A stretch of 64,000 bases of DNA from Diplodia intermedia (Eukaryota; Ascomycota; Dothideomycetes; Botryosphaeriales; Botryosphaeriaceae), in NCBI GenBank assembly GCA_021495925.1, contig JAKEKT010000052.1, positions 1-64,000 on the forward strand. Reading direction: 5' to 3'. The position numbers and the translations under genes were made by a program. Shown piece by piece: positions 43,097 through 53,011 of the stretch. The notes under the pieces were generated by a model. That model was given only the letters and a program-made list of their open reading frames with translations, was not told where the DNA came from and made no database searches. The stretch's first letter is position 1. Each line of letters begins with the position of its first letter.

Positions 43097-45168
43097 TTAA
43101 GCGTTCTTGACGCGGGGGTCGACCTTGTCGAGAACCTTGCCCATGATACCAGTGCCGTGGCTGGGATGAGACTCAGTCGTGTTGGTAGCGCTGTCGTTCT
43201 TGACGTGCTTGGACTCGGTGCCGTGGGCGCCAGTGGTGTCATGGGTGCCATGGGTGCCAGTGGTGTCGTGAACGCCATGGGTGCCAGTAGTATCGTGGAC
43301 GCCATGGGTGCCAGTGGTATCGTGGCGGGCACGGTTGTCAAGGTCCGAGTCGAAGCGCGGGTCAGCCTTGTTGGCGACGTTGGAGTCGTGGGTACCGTGG
43401 TTGGTCGACGTGTTACCATAGCCGGTCGAGCCATGCGTGCCAGTCGTGCCGTGCGTGCCGGTGGCACCAGTGGTCGAACCGTAGGTGCCCGTGGTACCAG
43501 TGGTGCCGTGGTGAGCACGGTTATCACGGTCAGAGTCGAAGCGCGGGTCGGCCTTGTTAGCAAGGTTTGAGTCGTGGGTGCCGTGGTTGGTCGACGTGTT
43601 GCCGTAGCCGGTCGTTCCATGCGTGCCGGTCGTTCCATGCGTGCCGGTCGTTCCATGCGTGCCGGTCGTGCCATGCGTGCCGGTGGCACCAGTGGTCGAA
43701 CCGTAAGTGTTGGTGTGACCGGTAGAGCCGTGGTGGGCGCGGTTGTCAAGGTCGGAATCAACACGGGGATCAGCCTTGTTCGCCACGTTGGAGCCGTGGG
43801 GACCAGCGGCAGCACCAGTCTGGTTGCCAGTGCGAGCGCGGTTGTCGGCATCAGAGTCAACACGGGGGTCGAGCTTGTTGGCAATCTTGGAGTTGTGCGG
43901 GCCGTGGTTGTCAGAGCCGGAGTGCGGGCCGTGGGTGTTAGAGCCGGGGTTGTTGCCAACGTGCGACCCGTGGGCGCCGGACACGCCGCTGTTTCCGCCA
44001 ACACCGCTGTGGCCAGTGGTGGTCTCGGCGGTGGTGTAGCCGCCCTTGATGTCCGTGGGATCGATGCCATCAATGTCCTGACGGCTGGTAGTACCGCTCA
44101 GACCGCCGGTGGGCTGAAGGCCAGCGGTCGCAGCGCTACCGCGGCGGTGCTCACGGTTGTCGCGGTCAGAGTCGACACGCGGGTCAGCCTTGTTGGCCAG
44201 GTTCGAGGAGTGAGGGCCAGCAGCAGCTCCAGTCTGGTTGCCCGTCCTGGCGCGGTTATCGTAGTCAGAGTCGATACGGGGGTCGGCCTTGTTGCCAACA
44301 TTCGAGCTGTGAGGGCCAGCGTTTGTAGAGCGAGGGTCATCGTGCTGGAAGTGGGTGCCAGTAGTGCTAGTGTTTCCGTAACCGGTGCCGGTGGGAGCGG
44401 CAGTAGAGTGGCCGTAGCCTGTACCGGTGCTGCCGTAGCCTGCACCAGTCGTAGCACCGCCGTGGCGTTGGCTGTCAAGGTCAGAGTCTACGCGGGGGTC
44501 GGCCTTGTTGGCAACGTTGGAGCCGTGAGGGCCAGCGTTGGTAGACTGAGGGTGGCCGTACTCGCCGGGAGCAGCGTAGCCGCTACCGGTATGGCCGGTG
44601 TGACCGGTGTGACCAGTGGTGCCAGTGGTATCATAGGCGCCAGTGTGGCCGGTGTGGCCGGTGGTGCCAGTGGTGTCGTAGGCGCCAGTGTGGGTAGTGG
44701 TAGGGTCTGAAACACGAATGTTAATATCTTGAGTCTTGTGAAGAAATGAAAGCGTCATGTATTGTGTGGTGATATGTACAAAGTGCAGTTGAAAGGCTCA
44801 ACGCGTACTGTGTGCGCTGCTGCCCAGGCCGGTAGCACCAGTTGATGTTGTGCTGGGATACTCGCCCTGGGCGGCGCGGTTGTGACGTTCAGCGGCCGTG
44901 TCGGCGGGAGTTACACCAGCTCCGGTGCCATGGTAGCGCCCGGTGTTGATTTCATCCACGCCGCGGTCTCTGATCGCCTGGTTCTTGGAGGCGTCGCTAC
45001 CCACTGCGCTGTCGGCTGCAGTGTTTATGGTACCGCGGATCGTCTCTCCAAGGCCTAAGGCGGGTTGGTGGAAGGTGAGGGCAGTGGAAGAATGGGAGAC
45101 TTACCATGAACGGCGCTAGCAGCACCTCTGATGCCGCTGCCGGTGGACTCGCCAGTGTGGTGGGACAT
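43097..45168 (-). CDS. Hydrophilic repeat protein with NKADPR(V/I/F)DSD units
   Basis: Three minus-strand exons: 45105-45168, 44809-45054 and 43097-44706, giving 639 residues. The N-terminus (MSHHTGESTGSGIRGAAS, then GLGETIRGTINTAADSAVG and NQAIRDRGVDEI) matches a conserved leader of a fungal family of small hydrophilic proteins. After GVTPADTAAERHNRAAQGEYPST comes a long Gly/Thr/His-rich region in which the unit GPHxSNxANKADPRVDSDxDNR recurs seven times, ending with a diverged LDKVDPRVKNA. Linkers are GTHGTTG-type tandem repeats. There are no signal peptide, membrane segments or Cys. Composition recalls LEA/hydrophilin stress proteins; that role is inference. A possible STRE and TATA-like site lie upstream. 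Confidence 0.85.
43160..44700 (-). repeat. Coding tandem repeats (NKADPR units and GTHGTTG linkers)
   Basis: The DNA repeats at several scales: about seven units encoding the NKADPRxDSD motif, and within them 15- to 24-bp linker repeats such as GTTCCATGCGTGCCGGTC on the plus strand (43613-43685). Near-identical linker copies imply recent slippage or unequal exchange. Confidence 0.9.
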
Positions 45169-46173
45169 GATTGTAGATTTGAGGATTGCTGAAATCAAGG
45201 GTATCTCAAAGGTATTCGTAAAGAAACGAGGTTGTGAGAGTGGTGAGGTTGGTGGGGAGATGTTGAGTTGGTTGGAAGATGGAGCTGAAGACCACGCAGA
45301 GGGGATGTATTTATGCGGCAGGAGCAAGCCTGACGTCAACGTAATTGCATGTTGGAGATGGCAGACAAGCGTCAAACGTGCGCCACAGCGCGCACGGAAG
45401 CGACGGCTAGTGAGTGGCTGGAGAAGCTTGACCTGCCGATCGCTGCCAGGTCAGGCGCTGCCCAGTGCACGTCCGCGGCCAGTGACATCACACTGTGGCG
45501 TTCCCGCGAACCTGATCTGGAGCCGGATCAGCGCGTTACGCACCCGCCACCGGCAAACCAGATCTGAAGCCAGGAATAACAGGATTCGACAGCTCGATGC
45601 GGAAACAGTGCGGCGCTCGTGCCGCAGGCTGCGCGGCAGCTATGGCGTAAGGCTAGTATCATAATAGCGTGCCCTGGCCATGGCAATCGCGGGAGCACGC
45701 AACCATGCCGCTCGATGAGGCGGTGCAGCCCCGCGCACCCGTCTTTCTGGAAGCGCCCACGCGCCCAGCCCGGAGCCCGGCAGCTGCTGCTCTGGAATTG
45801 TGGGGTGGTTGACGGAGGACAATTTCGCTCCTGTCGCAGTTCCGGCCGCCGTCCCGCTTGCGGACGAGAACTGCGCCCACCGCCCAGACTTCCTGTCAAA
45901 CAAGGCCAAGCAGAGCTGAACGTAATTGAGCGTCATCGCAACCTTCGCATGTCTTGCTTTTGCCATCCCAGTCCCTGGTCAGGCCGGAAAAGTCGGAATG
46001 CGGATCGAGCTACGTACCTTATTTTCGCTAGGTCCTGTCGCACGCCGCCATGGCCCGACCAAAAGGCCATCGCTTCAACCCTACCCGAGCGCCTGAACTA
46101 TACCCCGCTACTGCCACATCGCCATGTGAGCCCCCGCATAACGCCATTTTGCGCCTAAATCCATAGTGCTCCA
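45169..46173. other. Intergenic region upstream of the repeat gene
   Basis: About 1 kb. The left side is the promoter of the repeat-protein gene; the right side is the 3' flank of TOF1. Frames here show no family character. Confidence 0.5.
45300..45314 (-). promoter_or_regulatory. STRE-like and TATA-like elements upstream of the repeat gene
   Basis: AGGGG (45300-45304), the stress-response element core, sits next to TATTTAT (45308-45314; ATAAATA on the minus strand), about 135-145 bases upstream of the ATG at 45168. Both are short matches and may be chance. Confidence 0.3.
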
Positions 46174-49100
46174 CTATTCGGAGTCACTGTCAATCAAGAA
46201 ACCTGCGCGGACGTTGTTCCTGCGCACGGCCCTGCGGACTGGAACGTCCTCATCCTCCTCGTCATCGCCCTCGTGCATCTCCACATCGCGCGTGCTCTCC
46301 GCCCCATTGGCCGGCGCTTGCGGAGACTTTTCCTTGGTAGCATTTCTTGCCGCGTGTTGGGATGACAGGGGTGTATCAACAGACTCCTCTTCCTCGTCAT
46401 CGCTAACAATCCTGAGACGGCTGACAGGTTCTTCCGACGAAGAACGACTGTCTAGGCCGGTACCGGCATCTTCACTGTCAGACCCAGCTCCGGATCCCTT
46501 TTGCTTTTTCCTGCTCTTCTTGCTTGCAGCCGTGGACTTTCTCTTCTTGCTCGCTGTGTCGTGAATCTGAGCGCTGATGAGGGCTCTGGCAATCTTGCCA
46601 GCGGTCTTCTTCCTCCTCTCCTCCTCAGCAGCGAAAAACTCTCTGTCTGCTTCTTCATCCGTCTCCTCATCTGACGAGTGGACGAATAATTCACTCTTGA
46701 TTTTCCGCCTCTTCTCCAGTTCTCTTTGGCGGCGTGCTTCTTTCTTCCTTTCCTTCTCTTCATCGTCTGGTTCTTCGCTCTCCGTTCTCTTTCTTCGGCT
46801 CCTCTTTTTCTTGAGCTCCTTCAAAGCGTCGGACCGACGAGCGGTTGGACCGCCTGCCGGGAAAAGTTCTTCATCGTCCAGGGCGTCAGGACCGTCGTCG
46901 TCCTCGTCGTCAGTATCACCGCGGAGAGCAACGCGTTGCCGCTTTGTACGGATCATGTCCTCAGCCGACTTGTCTTCGTCAAAGCTCGGGGGCTGCCATT
47001 CTGTCTGTTGAATAGCTTGCTCACTGTGTCGAAGCTCTTCAGAGGTGAGAGAGGGAGGAATGATCCAGCTAGCATCTTGGTCTTCATCAAGACCCAGCCT
47101 CATGAACCCGACGATCTTGAGGAGTAACCGCAGCTTGTTGTCTTTGAACAAGGCGATGCGGCGTTCCTCGTCGTCTGGTTTCACTGTGATTGATGGCGCG
47201 CCGTCGTCCTCTGTCGAAGGGACAGCTTGATCTGCAGAAGATTCCGCCATGGCCTTGCGCGCAGTTTGCTCTTGCTCCCACGCACTACGCTCCTCAGCCG
47301 CAGATGACAGGGTTTTCTTGACCCATGCCAGATGTTCTGTCTTGTTCTGGTTGATGAGAAGAGACACGGCGACTCCAATTTGACCGTTCTTGTCCAGGTC
47401 TCCCTTGACCTCAAGCTCAGCCGGCGGTCTTGGTGCTCTTGTGTTGACTTCCTTGTCGTGACCATGTTCGAGGTAGTAGATTGTTGCTGGGATCTTGCTG
47501 AAAAGCATTTCCACAATGAGCTCTGGACGCTCCTGGACTTTCTTGATGCAGCGGCGAAAGACCTGTTTCACCAGCTCTTCCCACTCCTTGAAAATGGGCA
47601 GAGCTTTGTCGAGACCATCGGGACCTTTGATCATCTTGTTAAATAGAGCAATGATGTCGGCGCGATACAGCATGACCCCCATTTCCAGTTTGAAAGCGAC
47701 TCGGTAAAAGAAGCGATGGGCGCGTTTCAGCTGTTCGATGCTCAAGTCGTTGTAGTACCGAGTGAAGGCAACAAAGGTATCGATGCAGCCTTGGGTTGTA
47801 AAACGGGCCTGGAACCGAGCAAAGTCGAATTTCCTCTCGGACGTCGCCCGGTGAGCTGCAACCAAATCATCTTCTCCGTCACCTTGATCCTCGATCTCCC
47901 CATCACCGTTGGCTTGCGCAACCGCTTTGGCCTTCTTGCGAGCTCGTCGACGGCTTCGGACTTGGAGGTCAACATTCTGTTTAGAGTAGCGCTCGAGCAT
48001 TCGTATGAAGACATGTGCTAGCTCAGTGCAAGCGTCCAAGTAGCCGAGTCCTTGGTCCTTGTAGCTACGCAACAAGGTAACCATTCGGTCGTGAGTCGTC
48101 TCTTCGTAGAAAATGCGGTTGAGAATGTTTTCGGCAATTTCCTGGTCCTCCTCCAAGGTCGACTCCGACATTTCCTGCACTGTCTGGAGGATTTGCGTGA
48201 AGCATTTCATAGCTGCATTCAAGTCCTGCCATGATTTGCTATCCAGACCAAGCTGCATGAATCTGTTCAGGAGGATGAAGGTCTCCTGATTCATCACGGA
48301 GGCGATCAAAGCAAAGCTTTCATCTTCCGAAGCGGCAGCTGTAGTACTCGTCTTCTGAGCGGCTTTCTTGGCCTTCCTACGGCGCGCGCACTCGGCCTGC
48401 AGGAACCATGAAACGAGGTAACAGAACTGTCTTGGATGAGTCTCGGTGAGTACGCGATCAGCCTCATTTTCGATGGCTTTTCTGAGGTGAGTGAACAAAG
48501 GATTGAAAGAGGAATCCAGGAACTCCTCGACGAAAGCCTTGAGGTGCTTCCTGGCGGACTTGTCAAGCGGGACCTTCTTGTCGAACTCGTCCAGTGGAAG
48601 ATCATTGTTCTTCTTCTTTCCAGTGTGCCTTGGTTTGTTCCACTTTTTCGTCTTGTCCATCTTTTGCATGGTTCTCTCACTGCTGGCAAGCACGTCTTGC
48701 CCTGACACCGTGGAGACTTTTTCATCATCCCTCTTGACCCATATCATCGTTCCGAAACGATTGTGTCTTGTTGGTGCGTGCTTCGCATACCCTGCAAGCA
48801 TTGCCTTTTCCTTTTGGATCAAGTCCCTCAATTCGTTGGTGTTGGAGCTAGCCAGCTTCTCCTCCTCCATGAAGAGCTTTTCTACATCAACACCCTTCAG
48901 CAGATGGAACAATACTTCCAACAATATGACATCCTGATCGACAAACTCGTCTCCAATACTTGAGGCCACTGTCAGCAGCAGCTGGAAGATATCTTGATAG
49001 TGGAATGCATCGATTGTAGCCGATCGGGAGATTTCCGCCTGATTATCGTCTTCGGGAAGGTTCGGAGGGTGTGTGATGAGAGCGATATTCCGGAGAAAGT

Positions 49101-49746
49101 AGAGTACGATCGAGATGATGCCGTTGTCGCGATTGCTTCTCTCGCGCCGAGTTTCTGCCATAGAGGGGAGGGCCAATCGTACGGCGGTACGGAGGATTTT
49201 GGCATGGTGTTGCAATGCAACCCGCTTGTATTTGGTTTGCGCGAGCTGCAGGTAGGGAATGTGTCGATGGTGATTGACCGTGGCCTCGTCCTGATCGAGC
49301 TGTAGAGGCCAGGTAATTGGGACCAGCACCTCCACTGCAAGGGTCAGCTTACTTCGGGAGAGTATTGGGCTGGGCACTTACTGGAAGCCAGGGCAGCCTT
49401 CCGCCTGAGAGAGTCATTTGTCCGCTCTTCTGTCCATAGCGCCAGAATCTCGCAGAGGTCTCCCTTCACAACATCCGCCTCAGCCAAGCATCTCGCCACA
49501 TCATGTCGATTCAATCGCTGGTCGTATAGCCGCAACCACCGGCGGATATCTTTCAGACAGGCAAGCGCATCGTCTCCAAGCACATAGCGGCCCTCAAACT
49601 CGATGCTGGAGCCACCGACCTGTCAAAATTTAGCTACTTGCCTGTGCCGAGTGTAAGTAAGGACCTACCGCCGAGACAAGACTGTAGACGTGCGCGCGAA
49701 CTTCGGGATCGACGGTGTCGCGCGAGACCCAGTCGTCGAGACTCAT
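46174..49746 (-). CDS. tof1: TOF1/Swi1/Timeless replication fork-protection protein
   Basis: Three minus-strand exons (49669-49746, 49382-49619, 46174-49334) encode 1158 residues. The N-terminal Timeless region spans both small exons and the start of the large one (VLGDDALACLKDIRRWLRLYDQ; YLQLAQTKYKRVALQHHAKIL; GIISIVLYFLRNIALI), followed by the conserved NRFGTMIWVKRDDEK and helical repeats. The C-terminal third is acidic/basic low complexity with many Ser-Asp-Glu clusters (DSDSE at the very end) and nuclear localisation-like KKRKSTAASKKSRKK. Tof1 with Csm3 stabilises stalled replication forks and mediates the checkpoint (family knowledge). The start MSLDDWVSRDTVDPEVRAH is the family start. 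It is divergent from the 3-hydroxybutyryl-CoA dehydrogenase gene with 268 bases between starts. Confidence 0.93.
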
Positions 49747-50014
49747 GGCTGCGGTTGCTGGTGGAGTGTCTGCGTCGGCGCTCAGCACAGCTCGCCGACG
49801 CGAATTGGCGGGCGACGCGACCGGGGACTGACGCGCTGCAACGCGTCGCAGCGCCAAGCCTTCCAGCAGTCCGTGCCACGAACATTAAGCCGAGGTGACG
49901 GCTGCCATCGGCCTGCTCACATGCGGCAAGCTTCCCCGGCCGCTTCTCTGGGGAACGGCACCCCTCCACTCCATTCACCCCACCACGACATCCTGCAGCT
50001 CTCCCTACTGCGCC
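49747..50014. promoter_or_regulatory. Shared divergent promoter of tof1 and the HBD gene
   Basis: Only 268 bases separate the two start codons, so both promoters must lie here or overlap the transcripts. No TATA box is evident, as expected for housekeeping genes. Confidence 0.6.
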
Positions 50015-51150
50015 ATGTCTCTTTTTGCAGCATCACGCTATGCGGCACGCCGCATGAGTTCCTCACAGCTGCGCAGCTTCAGTTCCACTCGTGCGATCGC
50101 TGCTGCTGCCGAGGTTAAGAAGCTTGGTGTTCTCGGTGCGGGACAGATGGTCAGATTCGAACTCTTTCCTTCAATTGCTACCGTGCTGACTGTAGCTATT
50201 ACAGGGTCTCGGAATTGCGCTTGTTGCAGCACAGAAGGCTCAAATTCCCGTCAAGGTCATCGACAACTCGCAAGCTTCCATCGATAAGGGCTTGAAGTTT
50301 GCCGGTACTGCTCCCGCACACCATACCTATAATCAACTCTGGCTCTGACACGAATACCAGACAAGCTGCTTGAAAAAGATGTCGGAAAGCAGAGGATTTC
50401 TCAAGATGATGCCTCGGCAACAAGAGAGCGCTTGAGCTCGAGTACCAAGTTAGACGATCTTTCCGATGTCGACTTCGTCATTGAGGCTGTCCCTGTGAGT
50501 GAACGAAGACCAGGCTCCGAGTGCCCGCCTTCCGAAGTCTCACATTCGTCTAGGAAATCCCAGATCTCAAAACAAAGATATTCGAGCAGCTCGTACAGGT
50601 CTGCCCCTCGCATGCCATCCTTGCGACCAACACGTCGTCAATCTCGATCACGAAAATCGCAGCCGCCACGACGAAGGATCCGAAAGACTTGTCCGGCCCT
50701 TCGCGCGTGATAAGCACCCATTTCATGAACCCGGTGCCGATACAGAAGGGGGTGGAAATCATCACTGGTCTGCAAACCTCTCAGGACACCATCGATACTG
50801 CCATTGAGCTGTGCAAGAAAATGGGCAAGATTCCGTCGCAATCGGCAGACTCCCCTGGGTTCCTGGCCAACCGGATCCTGATGCCTTACATCAACGAGGC
50901 CGTTATCTGCTTGGAAACCGGGGTCGGAGCAAAGGAGGACATCGACGCAATCATGAAGAACGGGACAAATGTTCCCATGGGCCCGCTACAGCTCGCCGAC
51001 TTCATTGGAATCGACACTTGCCTGGCAATCATGAGGGTTTTGTACGAAGAGACTGGCGACAGCAAATACCGGCCGGCGGTGCTGCTGAGAAAGATGGTCG
51101 ATGCCGGTTGGCTCGGAAAGAAGAGCGGTAAGGGGTTTTACGACTACTAA
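50015..51150 (+). CDS. 3-hydroxybutyryl-CoA dehydrogenase, probably mitochondrial
   Basis: Four exons (50015-50149, 50205-50304, 50361-50494, 50554-51150), 321 residues. The first ~33 residues (SRYAARRMSSSQLRSFSSTR, no acidic residue) look like a mitochondrial presequence. The NAD-binding fold opens with GVLGAGQMG (39-47), whose Gly-rich loop is split by the first intron. DVDFVIEAVP, LATNTSSISI, the catalytic-His segment STHFMNPVP, and SPGFLANRILMPYINEA with PMGPLQLADFIGID are the family's conserved blocks. The enzyme oxidises (S)-3-hydroxybutyryl-CoA with NAD(P), in fatty-acid or branched-chain degradation. The C-terminus GKGFYDY lacks a peroxisomal SKL-type signal, supporting mitochondria. 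All intron phases agree. Confidence 0.95.
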
Positions 51151-51768
51151 AGAGGATTGCTTTGCCACTGAGCTGAGTGGAATACGATGTACTGTGTATG
51201 GTTTGTGCAGAGCTTTGTTACTTCAGATGAGCAACACGGCGAGAAGTGACATCATAACATGCCTGTGCGTCTAAATGGTCTTGGCAGGCTTGTTCGTGCG
51301 ACCGCCATTGCCACTGGAATCTGAGGATCTCAGCGGATGCTCCATTGCAAACGCTCACCGAACAGCAGAAAGGCGGCCTCCTCGCAAGCCAGCCGTCGCC
51401 AAGGAGTGTGGTGTTGCGACATGTGAAGGCGCCGGGGTCGCTGGGGATGTAGGGCTTAGCGTCGGGAATAAGCGAGGGGCAGCGCCGGGTTTTGTTTACC
51501 CCAGCCTCGCCCAGCTGGGTGCCAGCCACCCGCAGTGCCAGCCTCCCCAAAACCCAACGAAGATGGCGGGAATGTGTCTTGAGCAACTCCGCACGTTCTT
51601 CTGCCCCTTTGCTTTGTTCTTCATGCACGAAGCCTTCATCATCTCCACATTTCCCCAGCACGCAGCCGATCGACCGTGCTAAGGCCCTCCTCTTACTCTC
51701 TTCGTATATCCTACTGGATCTACACCGCCGCAAACAAAGCTTCGCACTGTCCACCGCTACTAGTGATC
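51151..51768. other. Intergenic region between HBD and secreted-protein genes
   Basis: 618 bases containing the HBD 3' end and the promoter of the next gene. A 135-codon frame at 51275 has no family character. Confidence 0.5.
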
Positions 51769-52368
51769 ATGCGCTCTCCCATCCGATTCGCCTGCTTGGG
51801 CCTGCTCGCCGTCGGGCTCACATCAGCCCTGCCGTTCGAAGCAATTGACAGCCAGAGCAATGGTGCCCGAGCTCCTGCCAAGTCGCGGTCATATGCTGTC
51901 ATCAACGTCGACGGCACATCCAACACAGACGGCGCCGGCAACGCGCACGAGCTCCAACGCAGAGCACCGGCAAAGTCCTACTCTGTGGTCAACGTGGATG
52001 GAGGGTCGCCGACAACCTCGGAAGCGGCGCCATCCGTCACTCTCACAACAACCGTTGATAAACCAACGACAGTCTCGCCCACCGAGACGGTTGTGTACAC
52101 CAAAGACACGACTCTAGTTGTGACGGAGACCCAGACTCCAGAGCCTTCCGTCACTCGGACCGTGATCTATACGACCACCATCTTCGCGTCTGCCACCGCA
52201 ACAGAAACGAAGCCCGCCAATACTACCGTTCCTGTCAGCGTCGTGACGCTTCCTCCGTCGGTCATTACAGTCACTGCGACGCAATCGGACACGACTTCGT
52301 ATTACGACGACGGCATGTGGCACACGTCATATGCCGTCAAAGTCTACACGACAGTCACTCCGTCGTAA
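51769..52368 (+). CDS. Small secreted protein with two RAPAKS-VDG repeats
   Basis: Single exon, 199 residues from the ATG at 51769; the upstream in-frame ATG at 51676 would bury the signal peptide and was rejected. A signal peptide (RFACLGLLAVGLTSALP) is clear. Two similar blocks follow: RAPAKSRSYAVINVDG (34-49) and RAPAKSYSVVNVDG (65-78), the second directly after a dibasic site (Arg64-Arg65). The rest is Thr/Val/Ser/Pro-rich with repeated TETVVYT / VTRTVIYTTT phrases, as in O-glycosylated wall or surface proteins, and ends with YDDGMWHTSYAVKVYT. No GPI signal is evident. The blocks near a Kex2-like site raise the possibility of processed peptides; this is inference from two copies only. Confidence 0.78.
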   Translation: MRSPIRFACLGLLAVGLTSALPFEAIDSQSNGARAPAKSRSYAVINVDGTSNTDGAGNAHELQRRAPAKSYSVVNVDGGSPTTSEAAPSVTLTTTVDKPTTVSPTETVVYTKDTTLVVTETQTPEPSVTRTVIYTTTIFASATATETKPANTTVPVSVVTLPPSVITVTATQSDTTSYYDDGMWHTSYAVKVYTTVTPS

Positions 52369-53011
52369 AGTCTACGGGCACGTCTATCTTCTCCTCTAGC
52401 TGCCGGACTCGCTGGAGGCCGCCATCGTTCATGATGTTAAGCCTGTTGTGATCGTTGCTCACGCGACGGAATGGGTTGAAGTTGGCGGCATTTCCCTTTT
52501 TTCCTTTTTTTTTTTCAACCTTTGTTTGCCAACATCCTTCACTTCTTCTCGAAACAATTCTTAGACTGTAAATTTTTTTAATAACGGAACATGCTCGCTA
52601 CGATGGATGACTGATGGTTGTGGCATGGTTGCATCAACATACCCGGGTTGGAAGGACTAGACTTTCTGTTTTGGGAAAGCGTGGCGCAGCACCGCGGCTG
52701 CCCAGCGAGGGACACGCGTTTGGCAGGTGTTTAGCACCAGTGGAGCTTCTGTAGTTCAAGTGCATACTGTAGAGCAGTAAATCGATACGGCTATACAAAA
52801 ATCTATGCAGTCGATGCGCATGCGAGGCCGTGGAACGGTGCCGGTTGTGGTGGGCGACCTGGCGCAGCGGGCAAGGGCCTCGATGCACCGCCAATCACAG
52901 CCACAGTTCGAGGGGACGACGTCGCCAACCGAACGGCATCACCAGCACCAAGGCCGACACCCACGACATCATCCACCAGTCACACGCCACCATCCCACCT
53001 CGACCGCAGCA
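52369..53011. other. Intergenic region upstream of vps35
   Basis: Holds the 3' flank of the secreted-protein gene, a T-run at about 52505, and the vps35 promoter/leader. An open frame runs from 52805 into the vps35 start but its extra residues look like translated leader. Confidence 0.5.

Noticed and set aside
43160..44700. CRISPR-like spaced repeats
   Set aside because: The repeats are protein-coding, variable in length and in a eukaryotic genome; no leader or cas genes.
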